A stretch of DNA of 64,000 nucleotides. It comes from Jaltomata sinuosa (Eukaryota; Streptophyta; Magnoliopsida; Solanales; Solanaceae). The stretch is from assembly GCA_003996215.1 (NCBI GenBank), contig QJPP01000055.1, forward strand, positions 992,001 to 1,056,000, given 5' to 3'. The notes beneath the pieces were generated by a model, which did not search any database, had not been told where the DNA came from, and saw nothing but the letters and a program-made list of their open reading frames with translations. A program made the position numbers and the translations under genes. Of the stretch, positions 11,868-22,707 are shown in pieces. The number at the start of each line of letters is the position of its first letter. Within the stretch, counting starts at the first letter, position 1.

Positions 11868-13626
11868 TCTACAAGCAAAAATAAATTTGTAGTGGTAAAT
11901 CTATCAACCACTGTTCTATTAACAGAAACAGAAAACTGCTCTAATCAAACATGCAAAACAAGTAGCAGTGATTCTAGAAAGGGAGAATGCAAAAGACAGC
12001 AATAAGAACACCATTAAAGTCAACCAAAATGCAAAAAAAAACCAAAATCAATAGGGAATATAAACATAGAAATTTAAAAAAATTCTAACCATTATCCAAA
12101 GCAAAACACAATTAAAGATGCAAAATCAAGAACATGAACTAAAAATATGTCAGATTTTGACTAATTTAATCAAGAACAATCCAATTTTCACTTAATTCTA
12201 TCGAATTCTTTGATATTACTTTTGATAAGTTTAGTGGTTTTACAATTTGAGTAGAGATGTTGATTTAGAGGTGGCCGAAAATGGAGACGGACGTCGTTCA
12301 ATTTTTTTAACTTAGATACTGAAAATCTTCTTTCTTCTTCCTTCTCGCAGATTCAACTAATTGATTCAGAAATCTTTTTTTATAAAGATTGAAAAGAAAT
12401 AGAATAGCAAAGAACAAAAAAAAGTGTAGAATTAAAAAAATCAAAAGCTTTGAGAATTCAAAAATGGGGGAAGAAGATGACGGTTGGGAAGGGGGGTTGA
12501 TTTTCTTTTAATCATTATTTTTAAAATGAATAAAAATTCTTTTAAGTTATTTTTAGTGCCAAGTGTCAATGGAAGAAAAAAAGTGTAAATTTTTCAGAAA
12601 AAAATAAAAATAAAACATCATTTGGGATCTATCCACGCGCTCAACATAAGTGAAGAACACTTATTTTGCCACATCAACACTTTGTGTTTAATAAGTACAC
12701 GATTTGAATACTTTAGGTGTTCAATAGGTACTAGTCCTGGTTGAGGTGTCTAAGTATAAAAAATTTAACCCAATGGATATTTTATCTAATTTTTTCAATA
12801 TTTTACTAATTATAATAACTTAATTAGACCTCTTTTTTCAAGTTTGAAGTAGTAAAAAATTGACAAAATGTATGCCCAAACAGGTTTTCAAGAGAAAAAA
12901 AATATATATTTATGTCCAAATGGATTAGGGGTATCCAAAATTAAATAACCGACAACCTAACTGTAAAATAGATTTATTGACTTATTGATATTGGGTTATC
13001 GGGTTAACGATTGATGAACGGATTAAAATTTATAATTAATGGCTCACAGTGCAGGGTATGAATTACTCAATTTTTTTTATCGGGTAAACTATTAACCCGT
13101 TAGAAATAATAAAATTTATATCTATACCGTTCAATATATAGATAAAAATAAGTTTAGGAAGTTAGAAACCCTAAAATGTTAAAATTCTAAACAGTTAAAG
13201 AGGTTGCAGCAATCTTTCTGTTGTTCTTAATTTGTCTTTGAAGTTTAATACTATAAAGTTAAATTCTAAATGAGGGGTTCCAAAAAGAAAGCACGAAATT
13301 GAGCAATTCAGACTTTCAAACAATTCCAAAATATTGAATTTGAAAGTCATGTTTTGGTCCTATTTGCTTCACATAAGCATATTCAACGATGAGATCTTTC
13401 GTATTTTACTTTTACTTAATTGACTTTGTTGATTAATTAATAAGCCGACCGAATTTAAATCGAACCAACGGATATTTTATTGATTAGGTTTGGGGGTTAG
13501 TATATTTAAAGAGCGGTAAGGGATAAGCCAAACTGTTCAATGTGAACCGCCTGGTAAAATACCCCGAAAATGGACCCTTATTATTGCCTTACAATTTTGC
13601 AAAATTACGAACGTTCCAATTATTAT
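11868..13626. other. Upstream of DUF1985 relic: AT-rich, no gene seen
   Basis: No ORF of coding character. The stretch 12930-13100 has repeated phrases on GGGTTATCGGGTTAAC and CGGGTAAACTATTAACCCG that look like an unclassified Solanaceae dispersed repeat. The remainder is A/T-rich filler. No RNA gene is seen. Confidence 0.4.
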
Positions 13627-13800
13627 AAGTACCCTACAAATAACAATAACATACTCAGTATAGTCCCATAAAGTGGGGTTCGGAAAGGGCAGAGTATATG
13701 CAGACCTTATCTCTACCTCAGAGGTGAGGTAGTGAGATTGTTTCTGATAGACTCCCGGCTCAAAACAAAAACTGTCTAGAAAAGGATGTAATGGAAGTAC
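13627..13800 (+). mobile_element. TS-type SINE (tRNA-derived), 3' part
   Basis: The order TAGTCCCATAAAGTGGGG, then GCAGACCTTATCTCTACCTC, a GAGGT-rich block and TTTCTGATAGACTCCCGGCTCAA matches the body of the TS retroposon known from tobacco and other Solanaceae. The head with RNA polymerase III boxes is not clear. Fragments of the same family lie at 27838 and 28065. Confidence 0.75.
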
Positions 13801-14285
13801 AAGAAACAATAGATAGTAACAAAACCAACAGATAGTAACTAGCAGAACAGTACCACAACAAAATAAATAAATACTACAATCGAACTACACGAAACAATAG
13901 ATAGTAACAGAATTTGAAGAACAAGAAACAGTAGTCCTACGATTACTAGTAAAGAAAACGAGATAAAACACTTCTACCTACTAGTATTAGTATATAAGTA
14001 AAACATGATATGTCAATATCCTAGATGTTCTTATTTGTAATATCTTTGGTCCTTAATTAAGGAGTGGAATTTTTCACTTTAATTTTTAGCACTTTAAATC
14101 TCTACTTTCGGAAAGAAAAGAGAATTTGCATCTCTCCAGTGCTACTGTAATCAAGTTTGATACTAGAATTAGAGATTAGACAGGGACCAAATTAAACTAT
14201 CTAAAATAAAGGTTACATAGTACTTCATTTGATAAGACACACTCTACTATTTGGGATAATTATTAGCCTTAATAATTCGACCATC

Positions 14286-14287
<2 letters not shown>
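13801..14287. other. AT-rich spacer, no gene seen
   Basis: Contains repeated AACAATAGATAGTAAC phrases (13806-13920), probably a short degenerate tandem repeat following the SINE tail. Nothing else is recognised. Confidence 0.4.

Positions 14288-14338
<51 letters not shown>
14288..14338. repeat. (TA)n microsatellite at the left border of the pararetrovirus
   Basis: A pure TA run of about 25 units ends a few bases before viral coding sequence begins. TA repeats are reported at the borders of several plant endogenous pararetroviruses; the right border here (about 21991-22075) is also TA-rich. Confidence 0.95.
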
Positions 14339-14340
<2 letters not shown>

Positions 14341-14343
<3 letters not shown>

Positions 14344-15127
14344 TTAAGAGATGCTAGAAATTTAAATTTTAGACAATCTTTAATGGGTTCAATCGAATCT
14401 ACTGCAGCTTATGGTCCAGTATATTTCAATACGCAATCCAATCTGCAGTTATCTCTTTCTGATGTTAATATTCTTGAGGCTTTAACATTAAATGTTAAAA
14501 AGCATGGTTATAATTACGAGCCTGGTTCAGAACTTATAAGTTTATCTTATAGATTATTTTAAATTATTGTCTACTTTAAATCCAAGATGTAAGTTATACG
14601 ATACATCTGATCAAACTATATTGGTGGAAACCAATTTTGCAAGGTCCAAGGTTACCACCAGGAGACCTATTAAGTGGGAAGAAATTGATTTCCCAACTAC
14701 ATGGACTCTAAATTCGGTCATATCCCCAAGTCAAGTAACTAATGCGGTTACCAATTCTGATTATTCTCATATTTTGCAAAATCCCGATGGAATGATTTGT
14801 ATTCAGTTTTCTGATAATAGCTATACTTCTCATAGGCAATCATTTTCTGATAGTTTAATCCCTACAGTGAGTCCTATTTATAATAGACGTTCTTTATCCA
14901 CTCATAGACTTTTGCCAGCTATGCATCATATTTCTCCTGTTGAATCTGTTTATGGTCCAACACGAGATCGTGTTGCTTCATTACATACCATTGCAACTGA
15001 TAGTAACTCAATGGTAGAAAAGGTTAAAATTGACCCCCGAACAAATATAGTTCAGGTAAATGATGCTAATTTTGATAAGGATATTCCTTCTGTATCCGAA
15101 ATGGATTTTGACCCAAACGATTCTTAA
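14341..15127 (+). pseudogene. Pararetrovirus movement-protein ORF, 5'-truncated and frameshifted
   Basis: The first fragment (14341-14561) shows features of the viral 30K movement-protein core, including a GPVYF block and a predicted beta-strand pattern. It ends in a stop at 14559, and the frame that continues runs from 14567 to 15127. The N-terminal part is absent because the insertion begins here, next to the TA microsatellite. In live viruses this protein widens plasmodesmata for cell-to-cell spread. The 186-residue second fragment is Ser/Thr/Asn-rich and is probably the C-terminal extension. Functional production is excluded by the truncation and the frameshift. Confidence 0.7.
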
Positions 15128-15700
15128 TGATTCCACAACTTCTTGATTTTAGCCCAGGTTCTCTGGCAAGAAAACATATTCAAAAAGAATTTTTTGATAA
15201 AAAATGAAACCAGTTTAAATCATGATTTTTTGATACTTATAGTAAAGAGGATATGAATAATATCTCTCAAAAGTTTTATGAAACTTGTGTTTTGCATAAT
15301 CAAATTATGTATTTTGTTCCTTGGTTTATAACTACTTGTTTACCTTTATATGTAAATGTTATTGAAAGAACTTATAAAGATGATAGTGGTAGCCTTATAA
15401 AGGCCATCTACCCTCCTCAATCACCTTTTATATTGCCTAATAATACAGGTATTACTTTTACTGCATTTCAAAAATTCGTTGATGAAGATATTGCTTCAGT
15501 CAGCATTGCTGAAATTAATAAACTTATTATTCAAAATAATTATTTGAATTTATATGTTAAAGTTTTGGATGAACATATTAGTTCTCTTGATAAAAAAACT
15601 TGATGAATTGACTATCTTGATAAAGGGTATGAAAGCTGATATGGCTAAAACAAATGTTGCCTCTACTTCGGCTAGTAAAATTGATGCTTAGGTTGTCCCT
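15128..15700 (+). pseudogene. Pararetrovirus ORF segment between movement protein and coat protein, broken
   Basis: An uninterrupted stretch of 116 codons (15253-15603) is flanked by frames with stops at about 15206, 15601 and 15691. It has no motif I can name; it is helical in composition with an Asn/Ile/Lys-rich C-terminus. By position it is the region joining the movement and coat proteins of related viruses. The AT-rich codon use matches the rest of the viral insertion. Confidence 0.5.
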
Positions 15701-16930
15701 ACTCATGTTCAAAGACCGCTTGAGATTCATGATTTTAAATTTAAATCTTTAAATGATTTAGAAGAACTTCTTGATAAAAAGTTTTCTGGTTTAAATATAA
15801 AATCACTAGATTTATTGAAAGATTTTTTGGATAAAATAGAAATAACTGTTGATTATAAAAATCAAGTTTCTTTAGAGTTTAATAAACTCAGAGGTTATTC
15901 TAGAAAAAATAATAGTTATGCTAATAAACCCAGCATGCAAACTTATTATTATCCTAGTCCTACTCCTCAGGATGTTTTGATAGAGGAACGAGATTGGAAT
16001 CAGACGAATACTTCTTATAGTGGTTCCGAAATTTATGAATGGAATCTTGATGGTTTGACTGATAGACAATTAACAATTTTGGTTCATAGAATGCTTATGT
16101 ATGCAATTATCTGTAAAAGTGTTAAAAATACAGATAGAACTATTTGTAAAATGATTATTGCTGGTTTTATTGTCCAACTTCGAGGCTGGTGGGATAACTA
16201 TTTAAGTATTGATGAAAAATCTTCAATCATAAATGTTGTGGCTACTGATGATGGTCTTGATAACTTAGGCATGACTCTAATAAAAAATTGAGAAGATGTT
16301 GTTTATATCCTTGTTCTCACCATATTAGAACATTTTAATGGTAGATTTATCAATCAGTATGAGACTGTTTGTTACCCTCCTTAATGATCTAAGATGTCAG
16401 ACCTTATCTAATTTTAGGTGGTATAAAGATACCTTTATGAGCCGGGTGATGGAATTACCTGAAAATAAGTTTGAACATTGAAAAGCTAAGTTCATAGATG
16501 GCATTCCCTCCTTATTTGCTGAAAGAGTTAGAAAAACTCTGAGGGGTAGTCACGGTGAAATTCCTTATAAGGATTATACTTATGGTAAGCTTATAGGGGC
16601 TTTCACGCAAGAGGGATTAAACTTGTGTAATGAATTACTTTTGTCCAGACAGCTTAAGATGGATAAGCTTAAAGAAAGATCTCAGCTAGGAGACTTTTGT
16701 ACCCAATTCGGTTTACCTGAGCCTTCTGCTAATAGCAAGAACAAGAGCAAGTATTATAAGTTCTCTAGAATCGAAGGATCCCACAGGAAAAGGAGATCTA
16801 GACGTAGGACTAAGGAAGAACGTGAAGCTAGAAAAGGCTTCCGTAAGTCTACTAGATTTACCAAAGATCGATCTGGAAGGGATCTATCCAAAATCAAGTG
16901 TTATACATTAAAAAACTGGGCCACATAGCA
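15700..16930 (+). pseudogene. Pararetrovirus coat-protein ORF, broken
   Basis: Runs through a Leu/Asp/Lys-rich part and a Trp-rich core (RGWWDNYLS) typical of caulimovirid capsids. A second half has a Ser-Arg/Lys basic patch at about 16780-16880, expected to bind nucleic acid, and then the start of a CCHC zinc knuckle. In-frame stops occur at about 16289, 16382, 16385 and 16480, with frame changes around 16385-16620. The knuckle itself is split by a frameshift near 16900-16920: the first cysteine is in one frame, and the histidine and last cysteine are in the next. The protein would assemble the virion; this copy cannot. Confidence 0.7.
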
Positions 16931-18052
16931 CCAAATTGTAAGTTGAATAAGTTGAAAACTTTAGAACTAGATAGTGAGACTTATGATAAAATTTATGGTT
17001 TGTTATACACCTCAGGTTCTGAAGATGATTATTACTCTCATTCTGATATTGAACTGCTTGATTTATTTGATAGTGATAAAAAGACTGATAGCCTTTGCGC
17101 CACTTGCCAAGGTAATAATTGCAATTGTGATGATGATGAAATTTATAAACTGCAATCGCAATTTCAGGATTTCAATATTAACACGATCACCTCTGATAAT
17201 GTGATTGAGCTTTTGAAAGAAGTTACTGATAATAAGCTTCGCAAAAAGATTATCAATCTAGCTACTGCTAATGAGGCTAGTTCAAGTTCTTCAAAACCTT
17301 TTGAGAATAAGAAGAATGATTTTGAATACTCTGCACCATATTATTTAAAGGAGGTTGATAACCGTCTTATGATGAAAAATACTTTTACCGAAAGAGATTC
17401 TTCTTTTGATGATTTAAAAGATGAAATTGAGAATTTAAAAAGAGAGATTAAATCTCTTAAACAAAATCAGTTGATTTGTGATCATAGAATTACTCAGATA
17501 GAGATAAATAATTTTGTGTCTACCAAAAATAATCATATGACTTCTAATGACAAAGGTATTCCTGAAAAAAGGGAAGACTCTGTTAATCTTGACCCTAAAA
17601 ATGATATGTTTTTAGGAATGATACAAATTATTACTGCTCATAAATGGTACGTTAAATGTACTATTTTAATCGATAAAATTTTTTCGATTTCTAACATTGC
17701 CATGATTGATAGTGGTGCTGATGTTAGTTGTATTCAGGAAGGCTTAGTGCCTACAAAATACTTTCAAAAAACTTCTCATATGGTTAAGTCTGCATCAGGA
17801 CATGCTTTAGATATAAAGTATAAATTGCCTAATACGAATATTTGCCAGAATAAAGTTTGCATTCCTCATTTCTTTTTCCTGGTTAAAAATTAGTTATGCC
17901 CTCCAAATATACTTGGAACCCCGTTCATAAATGCAATGTATCCTTTTACTAGCATAGACTCAAAATGATTCTCTGCCACTTATAAGGATAATGAAATAAG
18001 TTATACTTTTGTTACAGATCCAGTAACTAGAGATATTAATGCCTTAATTGAT
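16898..18052 (+). pseudogene. Zinc-knuckle remainder, acidic linker and aspartic-protease region
   Basis: A 331-codon open stretch (16898-17893) begins with the C-terminal half of the knuckle (GHIAPNC). It continues with an acidic Asp/Ser-rich segment, a predicted coiled coil (heptad-like Leu/Ile/Lys pattern, about 17410-17510), and the retropepsin active-site motif DSGAD at about 17707-17721. The active-site Asp is retained. A stop at 17891 cuts the protease before its second conserved block (LGTPFI, about 17910-17927), which is in another frame. In related viruses this is the end of the coat polyprotein plus the start of the pol polyprotein, which the protease cleaves. Confidence 0.65.
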
Positions 18053-19069
18053 ATGAAGCAAAGACATGTAGATTCTTTGCAACTAGAATTGTTTAGTCTA
18101 AATATATTTGATTCTCTAAATTCTGTAAAAGTAAAGGAAAAAATTAAATTGATTTCCCAACAAATTGTCATTGATATCTGTGCAGATCACCCCAGTGCTT
18201 TTTGGAATCGAAAAAAGTATATTGTCACCCTTCCGTATGAAGATGATTTTTCGGAAGATAATATTTCTACTAAATCGCGTCCCTGTCAAATGAACGCTGA
18301 GTTAGTAGAATTTTGCAAAAAAGAAATTGATAATTTATTGCAAAAGGGTTTGATCAAACCTTCTAAATCTCCTTGGTCATGCACTGCATTTTATGTTAAT
18401 AATGCTGCAAAAAAGGAGCGAGGTGCTCCTAGATTGGTTATTAATTATAAACCTATGAACAAATATTTAAAATGGATAAGGTATCCTATCCCCAATAAAA
18501 AAGATTTATTATCAAGATTATATGATGCCAATATATTTTCTAAATTTGACTTAAACTCAGGTTATTGACAGGTACAAATATTTAAAGAACATATTTATAG
18601 AACTGCTTTTAATGTTTCATTTGGATAATATGAATGGAATGTCATGCCTTTTGGTTTGAAAAATGCCCCATCTGAATTCTAGAAAATTATGAATGATATT
18701 TTTAATCCATATTTGAATTTTATCATTGTTTATATTGATGGTATTTTGATTTTTTCTAAAACATTTGAAATGCATATAAAGTATCTTGATATATTTAAAA
18801 AAATTATCATCCAGAATAGTTTGGTTATCTCAAAACCAAAAATGAGTTTGTTCCAAACTAATGTCCGATTTCTAGGACATCATATTTGTCAGGGAAAGAT
18901 TACTCCACTTCAAAGATCTATTGAATTTGCATCAAAATTTCCTGATGTCATCACTGATAGAACTCAGTTACAAAGGTTCTTGGGAAGCTTAAATTATATA
19001 TCCCCATTCTATAAGAATCTATCTCGTGATTTAGCCCCTTTATATGATAGGCTGAAAAAGAATTATTAA
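18053..19069 (+). pseudogene. Pararetrovirus reverse transcriptase, three internal stops
   Basis: All in one frame: the RT entry block (LLQKGLIKPSKSPW), the conserved RLVINYKPMN and PIPNK blocks, the first catalytic Asp in FSKFDLNSGY, the VMPFGLKNAPS block, and the catalytic box, which reads YIDG instead of Y[IV]DD. The last catalytic Asp is therefore replaced by Gly. In-frame stops at 18566, 18626 and 18680 sit where Trp or Gln codons are expected. The thumb-like part continues to 19069. The enzyme would copy pregenomic RNA to DNA in the cytoplasm; this copy is inactive both by truncation and by active-site change. Confidence 0.85.
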
Positions 19070-19757
19070 TCACCTTGGACTGATAGTCATACCACTTTGG
19101 TATAAAATATTAAACTTCGTGTTCAATCTTTGCCTTGCTTAACTCTTGCTAACCCTGCTTGGCAAAAAATTATTGAGACATATGCGTCTAATATTGGTTA
19201 TGGTGGGATATTGAAACAAATAAATTCCAACGATAAAAATGAGTATTTAATAAGATTTCACTCTGGCAAATGGACTGAATCCCAGAGAAAATATGTCACC
19301 GTGGCCTATGAAATGCTAACCATTGTTAAATGTATTTTAAAATTTCAGGATGATTTATACAATCAAAAGTTTTTGATAAAAATGGACGCTCAATTTGTTA
19401 AGTATATGTTTAACAAAGATTTTAAGCATGATGCTTCTAAATTAATATTCGCAAGATGGCAGGCTCAATTAGCCCCTTTTAATTTTGAAATTCATTATAA
19501 AAAGGGAGTTGATAATACTTGACCGGATTTCTTATCCCGAAAATACCTCCAATAAAATGAATTTTTACGAAGTCTTTTTCGATGAAAATACTTTGATTAC
19601 CATTTTAAAGGTAATTACATTAAATAGAGACTTGAAAAGTCTTATAATTGATAAAATTATTGCCAACATCGTAAAAGAAGATTTCTCAATCCATGATTAC
19701 TCAGAAGTTGTCAGAGATGATCTGACAGATTATTATGATTCTAACAGATTAATATAA
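19070..19757 (+). pseudogene. Pararetrovirus RNase H domain and C-terminal tail, broken
   Basis: Same frame as the RT but separated from it by stops at 19067 and about 19103. The stretch 19130-19522 shows the RNase H order: the first catalytic position reads IETYAS where IETDAS is usual (Asp to Tyr), the Glu position is retained in VAYEML, and the third Asp is retained in KMDAQ. A stop at 19520 falls just before the PDFLSR block that carries the last Asp. The tail continues in another frame (about 19540-19757) with no named domain. RNase H would degrade the RNA strand during reverse transcription. Confidence 0.8.
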
Positions 19758-19759
19758 TC

Positions 19760-21211
19760 ATAGATTGCTATGTATGCAGGATAGATCCTCCATGGATTCG
19801 AGGTAGAGGCAGAGGAAGAGGGAGATCAACCCCAGGGAGATCATCCCAGTCCTATTCTCAAGGATCGTCATACGGATTCTCACCAAACTCCTCAGTTATA
19901 CAAATGAGAAGAAAGAGTTTAGTAAATGAGAAGATTTCTCAAAAGGGTGAATCTTCATCTATCCATCTGGAAGATATTCCAGAAAACAGTCCGTTATACG
20001 GTCATTTACAGGCATATTTGGCCGCCCAGGCTGTCCAAAAGCAAAGTGATACTTTTGTTTCAATCGCCAAAAAGGACAATGATGATATCAAGTCCTATGA
20101 AAAGTTACTAAAAAGAGAAATGATATTTCTCGTAGAAAACTCTGAGCTCCAGAGAAAAGATGAGCCATGGAAGATACTCCAAAGGTACTTAATTAATGGG
20201 TTATACTATCCGGGTGAGTCCTACAAAATCCGTTCTTATTATGAGACAATTCTGACAAGTACAAGAAGTGCAGAATTTCAGCACTTTTTCGGTTATAACA
20301 CGGATGAGAATGTTTATAACTTCTCCAAAATCATTATTAAACAGATTATATCTGTTGAAGATTGGGGAATGTCTACTATGAAAGAAAGGCAGATAAGCCT
20401 TAACAAAACTCGTATGAACTTTACATACTGGGATTATATTCAAGCATTTGATAAAGTGCTATACTACAATAATGATAGACATAAACACACTTGGTTCATA
20501 AAAGTGTGCGCAAAGATATTTGCTGAATCAATCCCAAATTAGTTTTTAAATTGGTGGTCATACCACGGTCCGACAATTTAGATCTTGCCCGATCAATTCT
20601 TTATGTTATACAAGGAATGGACCAAAGTGTCACCTGATTTAAACAGATTATATTAGACAGATCATATTTACAATTTAGAAAAAATTGATCAGATCTACTT
20701 CTTTATTGAATTCTCTATTCCATGGATTCATAAATGGACTCCTGAATTAGGGTTCACTGAAGAAAATATTTTCTGCCTATACAAGACTTTTTATAATAAT
20801 TTTTGGGACAAATTGATGAAAACAGATCCCAAAACAAAAGTCTTACAAGGCCAAGAGCTTATGAATTCCATTAAACTAAGAATCCAAGAATACACTCGAG
20901 CCCCTCAAAAAGGAATTATAGACGATAGTTCAGTCAGGCATATCGCCAGAAAGATCTCTTTTCAAGACGGAGATAAAGAAGAAATAATTAATGAATATTT
21001 AGAAGAGGTCAAAGAAATTTACTTCTAACGATTAACCAGATTGATAAATCAGACACTTCCATGCGGAGTGAGACAAACAACGATGATATCGGAGAATCTC
21101 AGCCTATTGAAACAGACAAAATATTGTCTACTGATGATATTCAGAATACAGAAGATTTTCTGCAATAAATCAAAGCCATGGAGAAAAAATATGGTAAAGA
21201 CAAACAGTAAA
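19760..21211 (+). pseudogene. Transactivator/inclusion-body-like ORF (ORF4 type), broken
   Basis: Begins with an RG-rich patch (GRGRGRGR, about 19800-19830), then a Ser/Gln-rich linker, then a 200-codon open stretch to 20542. After that stop the reading continues in the same or a neighbouring frame (NWWSYHGPT block at about 20550, then 20813-21028). It ends in an acidic then basic C-terminus by about 21211, with stops at 20540, about 20579 and 20654. Position downstream of RNase H and the Trp-rich block fit the translational transactivator/viroplasmin-like ORF of solendoviruses, which supports polycistronic translation and forms inclusion bodies. The identity rests mainly on position and composition. 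Confidence 0.6.
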
Positions 21212-21239
21212 GATATCATGGACCCCACAGAACAGTAAA

Positions 21240-21990
21240 GCCACCGAGGACCCAGCAAACCACAGTAGATACACTGTACAAGGACCCAGATGTGGGACCC
21301 ACTTCACTGTATATAGATTCTTTATGTTTTAATTTCTTTTCTACTTAAAGGGTCTTTCAGTTTAGTTGAAAGACATCAGAAATTTTAGGAGCTCTCTCTC
21401 TTCTTGTAAATCTCTCTCATTATAAATCTCTTGTATATTGATTTCAAGAATTGTTTCACTTGCAGACAACCATTCATTTAAGGTATATTTTTTTTTTAGT
21501 TTTCTTTTAGTTGTGTCTTTCCCATTCAGGACTATGTCCGGCTAAAAGATCTCATATCTATGTTAAATAACTAGCTTCTCTCCTATATAGACCATGAACG
21601 ATCTAAGCTTTATTAAAATATAAAGGAATTTTGTTATGATTTCTCAATTTGGTTTTGAGATCGAGGTACAGTCAGATCTAGCACTACTCTTATTGGCTTT
21701 GCCTTAGTGTCTACGTCTGATCAGCCGTGGACCTAAGCTTGTTATTGAGGAGAAAAAAGGGCGTCCTTTCCCGGTTAGAACCACTAGACACATGGGCTCA
21801 ATAAAAAGTATGTATTAGATCATTAACAGACCCTTTGCTCGGGTAAAAGTTTCACCTTGCAGTCTGAGAAGCTATATGAAAATTCTTGTATATTTCAGTT
21901 CTTATGCAGTGCGGACTACCGCTAGCTTAAGGATGCTGAGTTGCTAGATCTGATCGTGCAGATTACCGCCGACACCCGATCCTGTAATCT
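21240..21990 (+). promoter_or_regulatory. Pararetrovirus intergenic promoter and leader
   Basis: A TATA-like TATATAG lies at 21310-21316, downstream of the last viral ORF. It is followed about 30-60 bp later by pyrimidine-rich CTCTCTCTCTTC stretches (21390-21420) and then about 500 bp with only small AUG-led frames, as expected of a caulimovirid RNA leader. The Met-tRNA primer site expected further on is not present, so the copy ends inside the leader. Whether it still drives transcription cannot be told from sequence. Confidence 0.55.
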
Positions 21991-22240
21991 GGTATAATAT
22001 ATAAAGTGTATAAATAGTATATATTTTATACTGAATAATATATATGTATGTAATATATATGTATATAATATACATCAAAACTAAGAATAAGGAAAAAAAG
22101 AACGATATAAAACAAGTAGATGTTCCTTTTAGTCAAGATAGGGATAAGAATAATTTAATGGTTAAATTACCAAAAGAGACATATCTCCTTACCATATTTA
22201 CTAACTCTGTCACTACTTTATTTTAATTACTTAATATACC
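21991..22240. repeat. TA-rich right border of the pararetrovirus
   Basis: About 85 bp of degenerate TATATA/TATGTA sequence (21991-22075) follows the leader, then AT-rich spacer. With the pure TA run at 14288, it suggests insertion into, or repair at, a TA-repeat locus. Confidence 0.6.
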
Positions 22241-22249
22241 ACATGTAAA

Positions 22250-22385
22250 CACCTTGATACATCGCTCCAGGTCGTGATACATCGCGTCACCTCGTGATAC
22301 ATCGTCCCGATGTATCAAAGGTAATAATCCAGAGGTGAGGCAATGTATCACGCCTTGGGGCGATGTATCAGAGCCAAGTGAGGTG
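22250..22385. repeat. Cluster of TGATACATCG motifs in both orientations
   Basis: TGATACATCG or its complement CGATGTATCA/AATGTATCA occurs six times in about 135 bp, three in one orientation followed by three in the other, so the cluster forms an imperfect inverted repeat. It is of unknown class, probably a small MITE or degenerate satellite. Confidence 0.7.
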
Positions 22386-22707
22386 GGAAAAAGAGTAATT
22401 AACTCCGTTTTATGTAAGTTACCCTAATTTAATATTATATGGTTTAATTAACAAGAAATTAAATGTATTGAACTTTTTCAGGAAATACAAGTAGTAATAA
22501 TATTAAGAGAAATATAAATTAATGAAAAAAGAATAACAACAAAAAGAATAACAACTTCTTCTTTTTTCGTGATTTTTTATTCGATGTCCGATACTAGTAT
22601 TAGAGCCCGATTAAATTTGAATTCACGCTTTGCAAACCCATCTTTGTAGAAATACTTGAAGAGACGCCTTAATGATATATTAAAGACCATTTTTTATATT
22701 TAATGAA

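Larger units (their letters stand above)
14341..21990 (+). mobile_element. Endogenous pararetrovirus (Caulimoviridae, solendovirus-like), degenerate
   Basis: Four coding blocks in viral order (movement protein, coat protein with zinc knuckle, aspartic protease/RT/RNase H, transactivator-like ORF) are followed by a promoter and leader with no LTRs. No integrase is seen, as expected for Caulimoviridae. A separate transactivator-like ORF downstream of RNase H argues against a petuvirus and for a solendovirus- or cavemovirus-like member. The copy starts inside the movement-protein gene and ends in the leader, so it is about one genome length, permuted and missing the 5' movement-protein part and the primer site. 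More than a dozen stops and frameshifts make it non-functional. Confidence 0.85.

Noticed and set aside
13537..13809. 90-codon minus-strand ORF
   Set aside because: Runs antisense across the TS SINE; SINE-derived frames of this type are common and not coding.
14341..21990. Ty3/gypsy LTR retrotransposon instead of a pararetrovirus
   Set aside because: No LTR pair and no integrase after RNase H; a movement-protein core and a downstream transactivator-like ORF are present.
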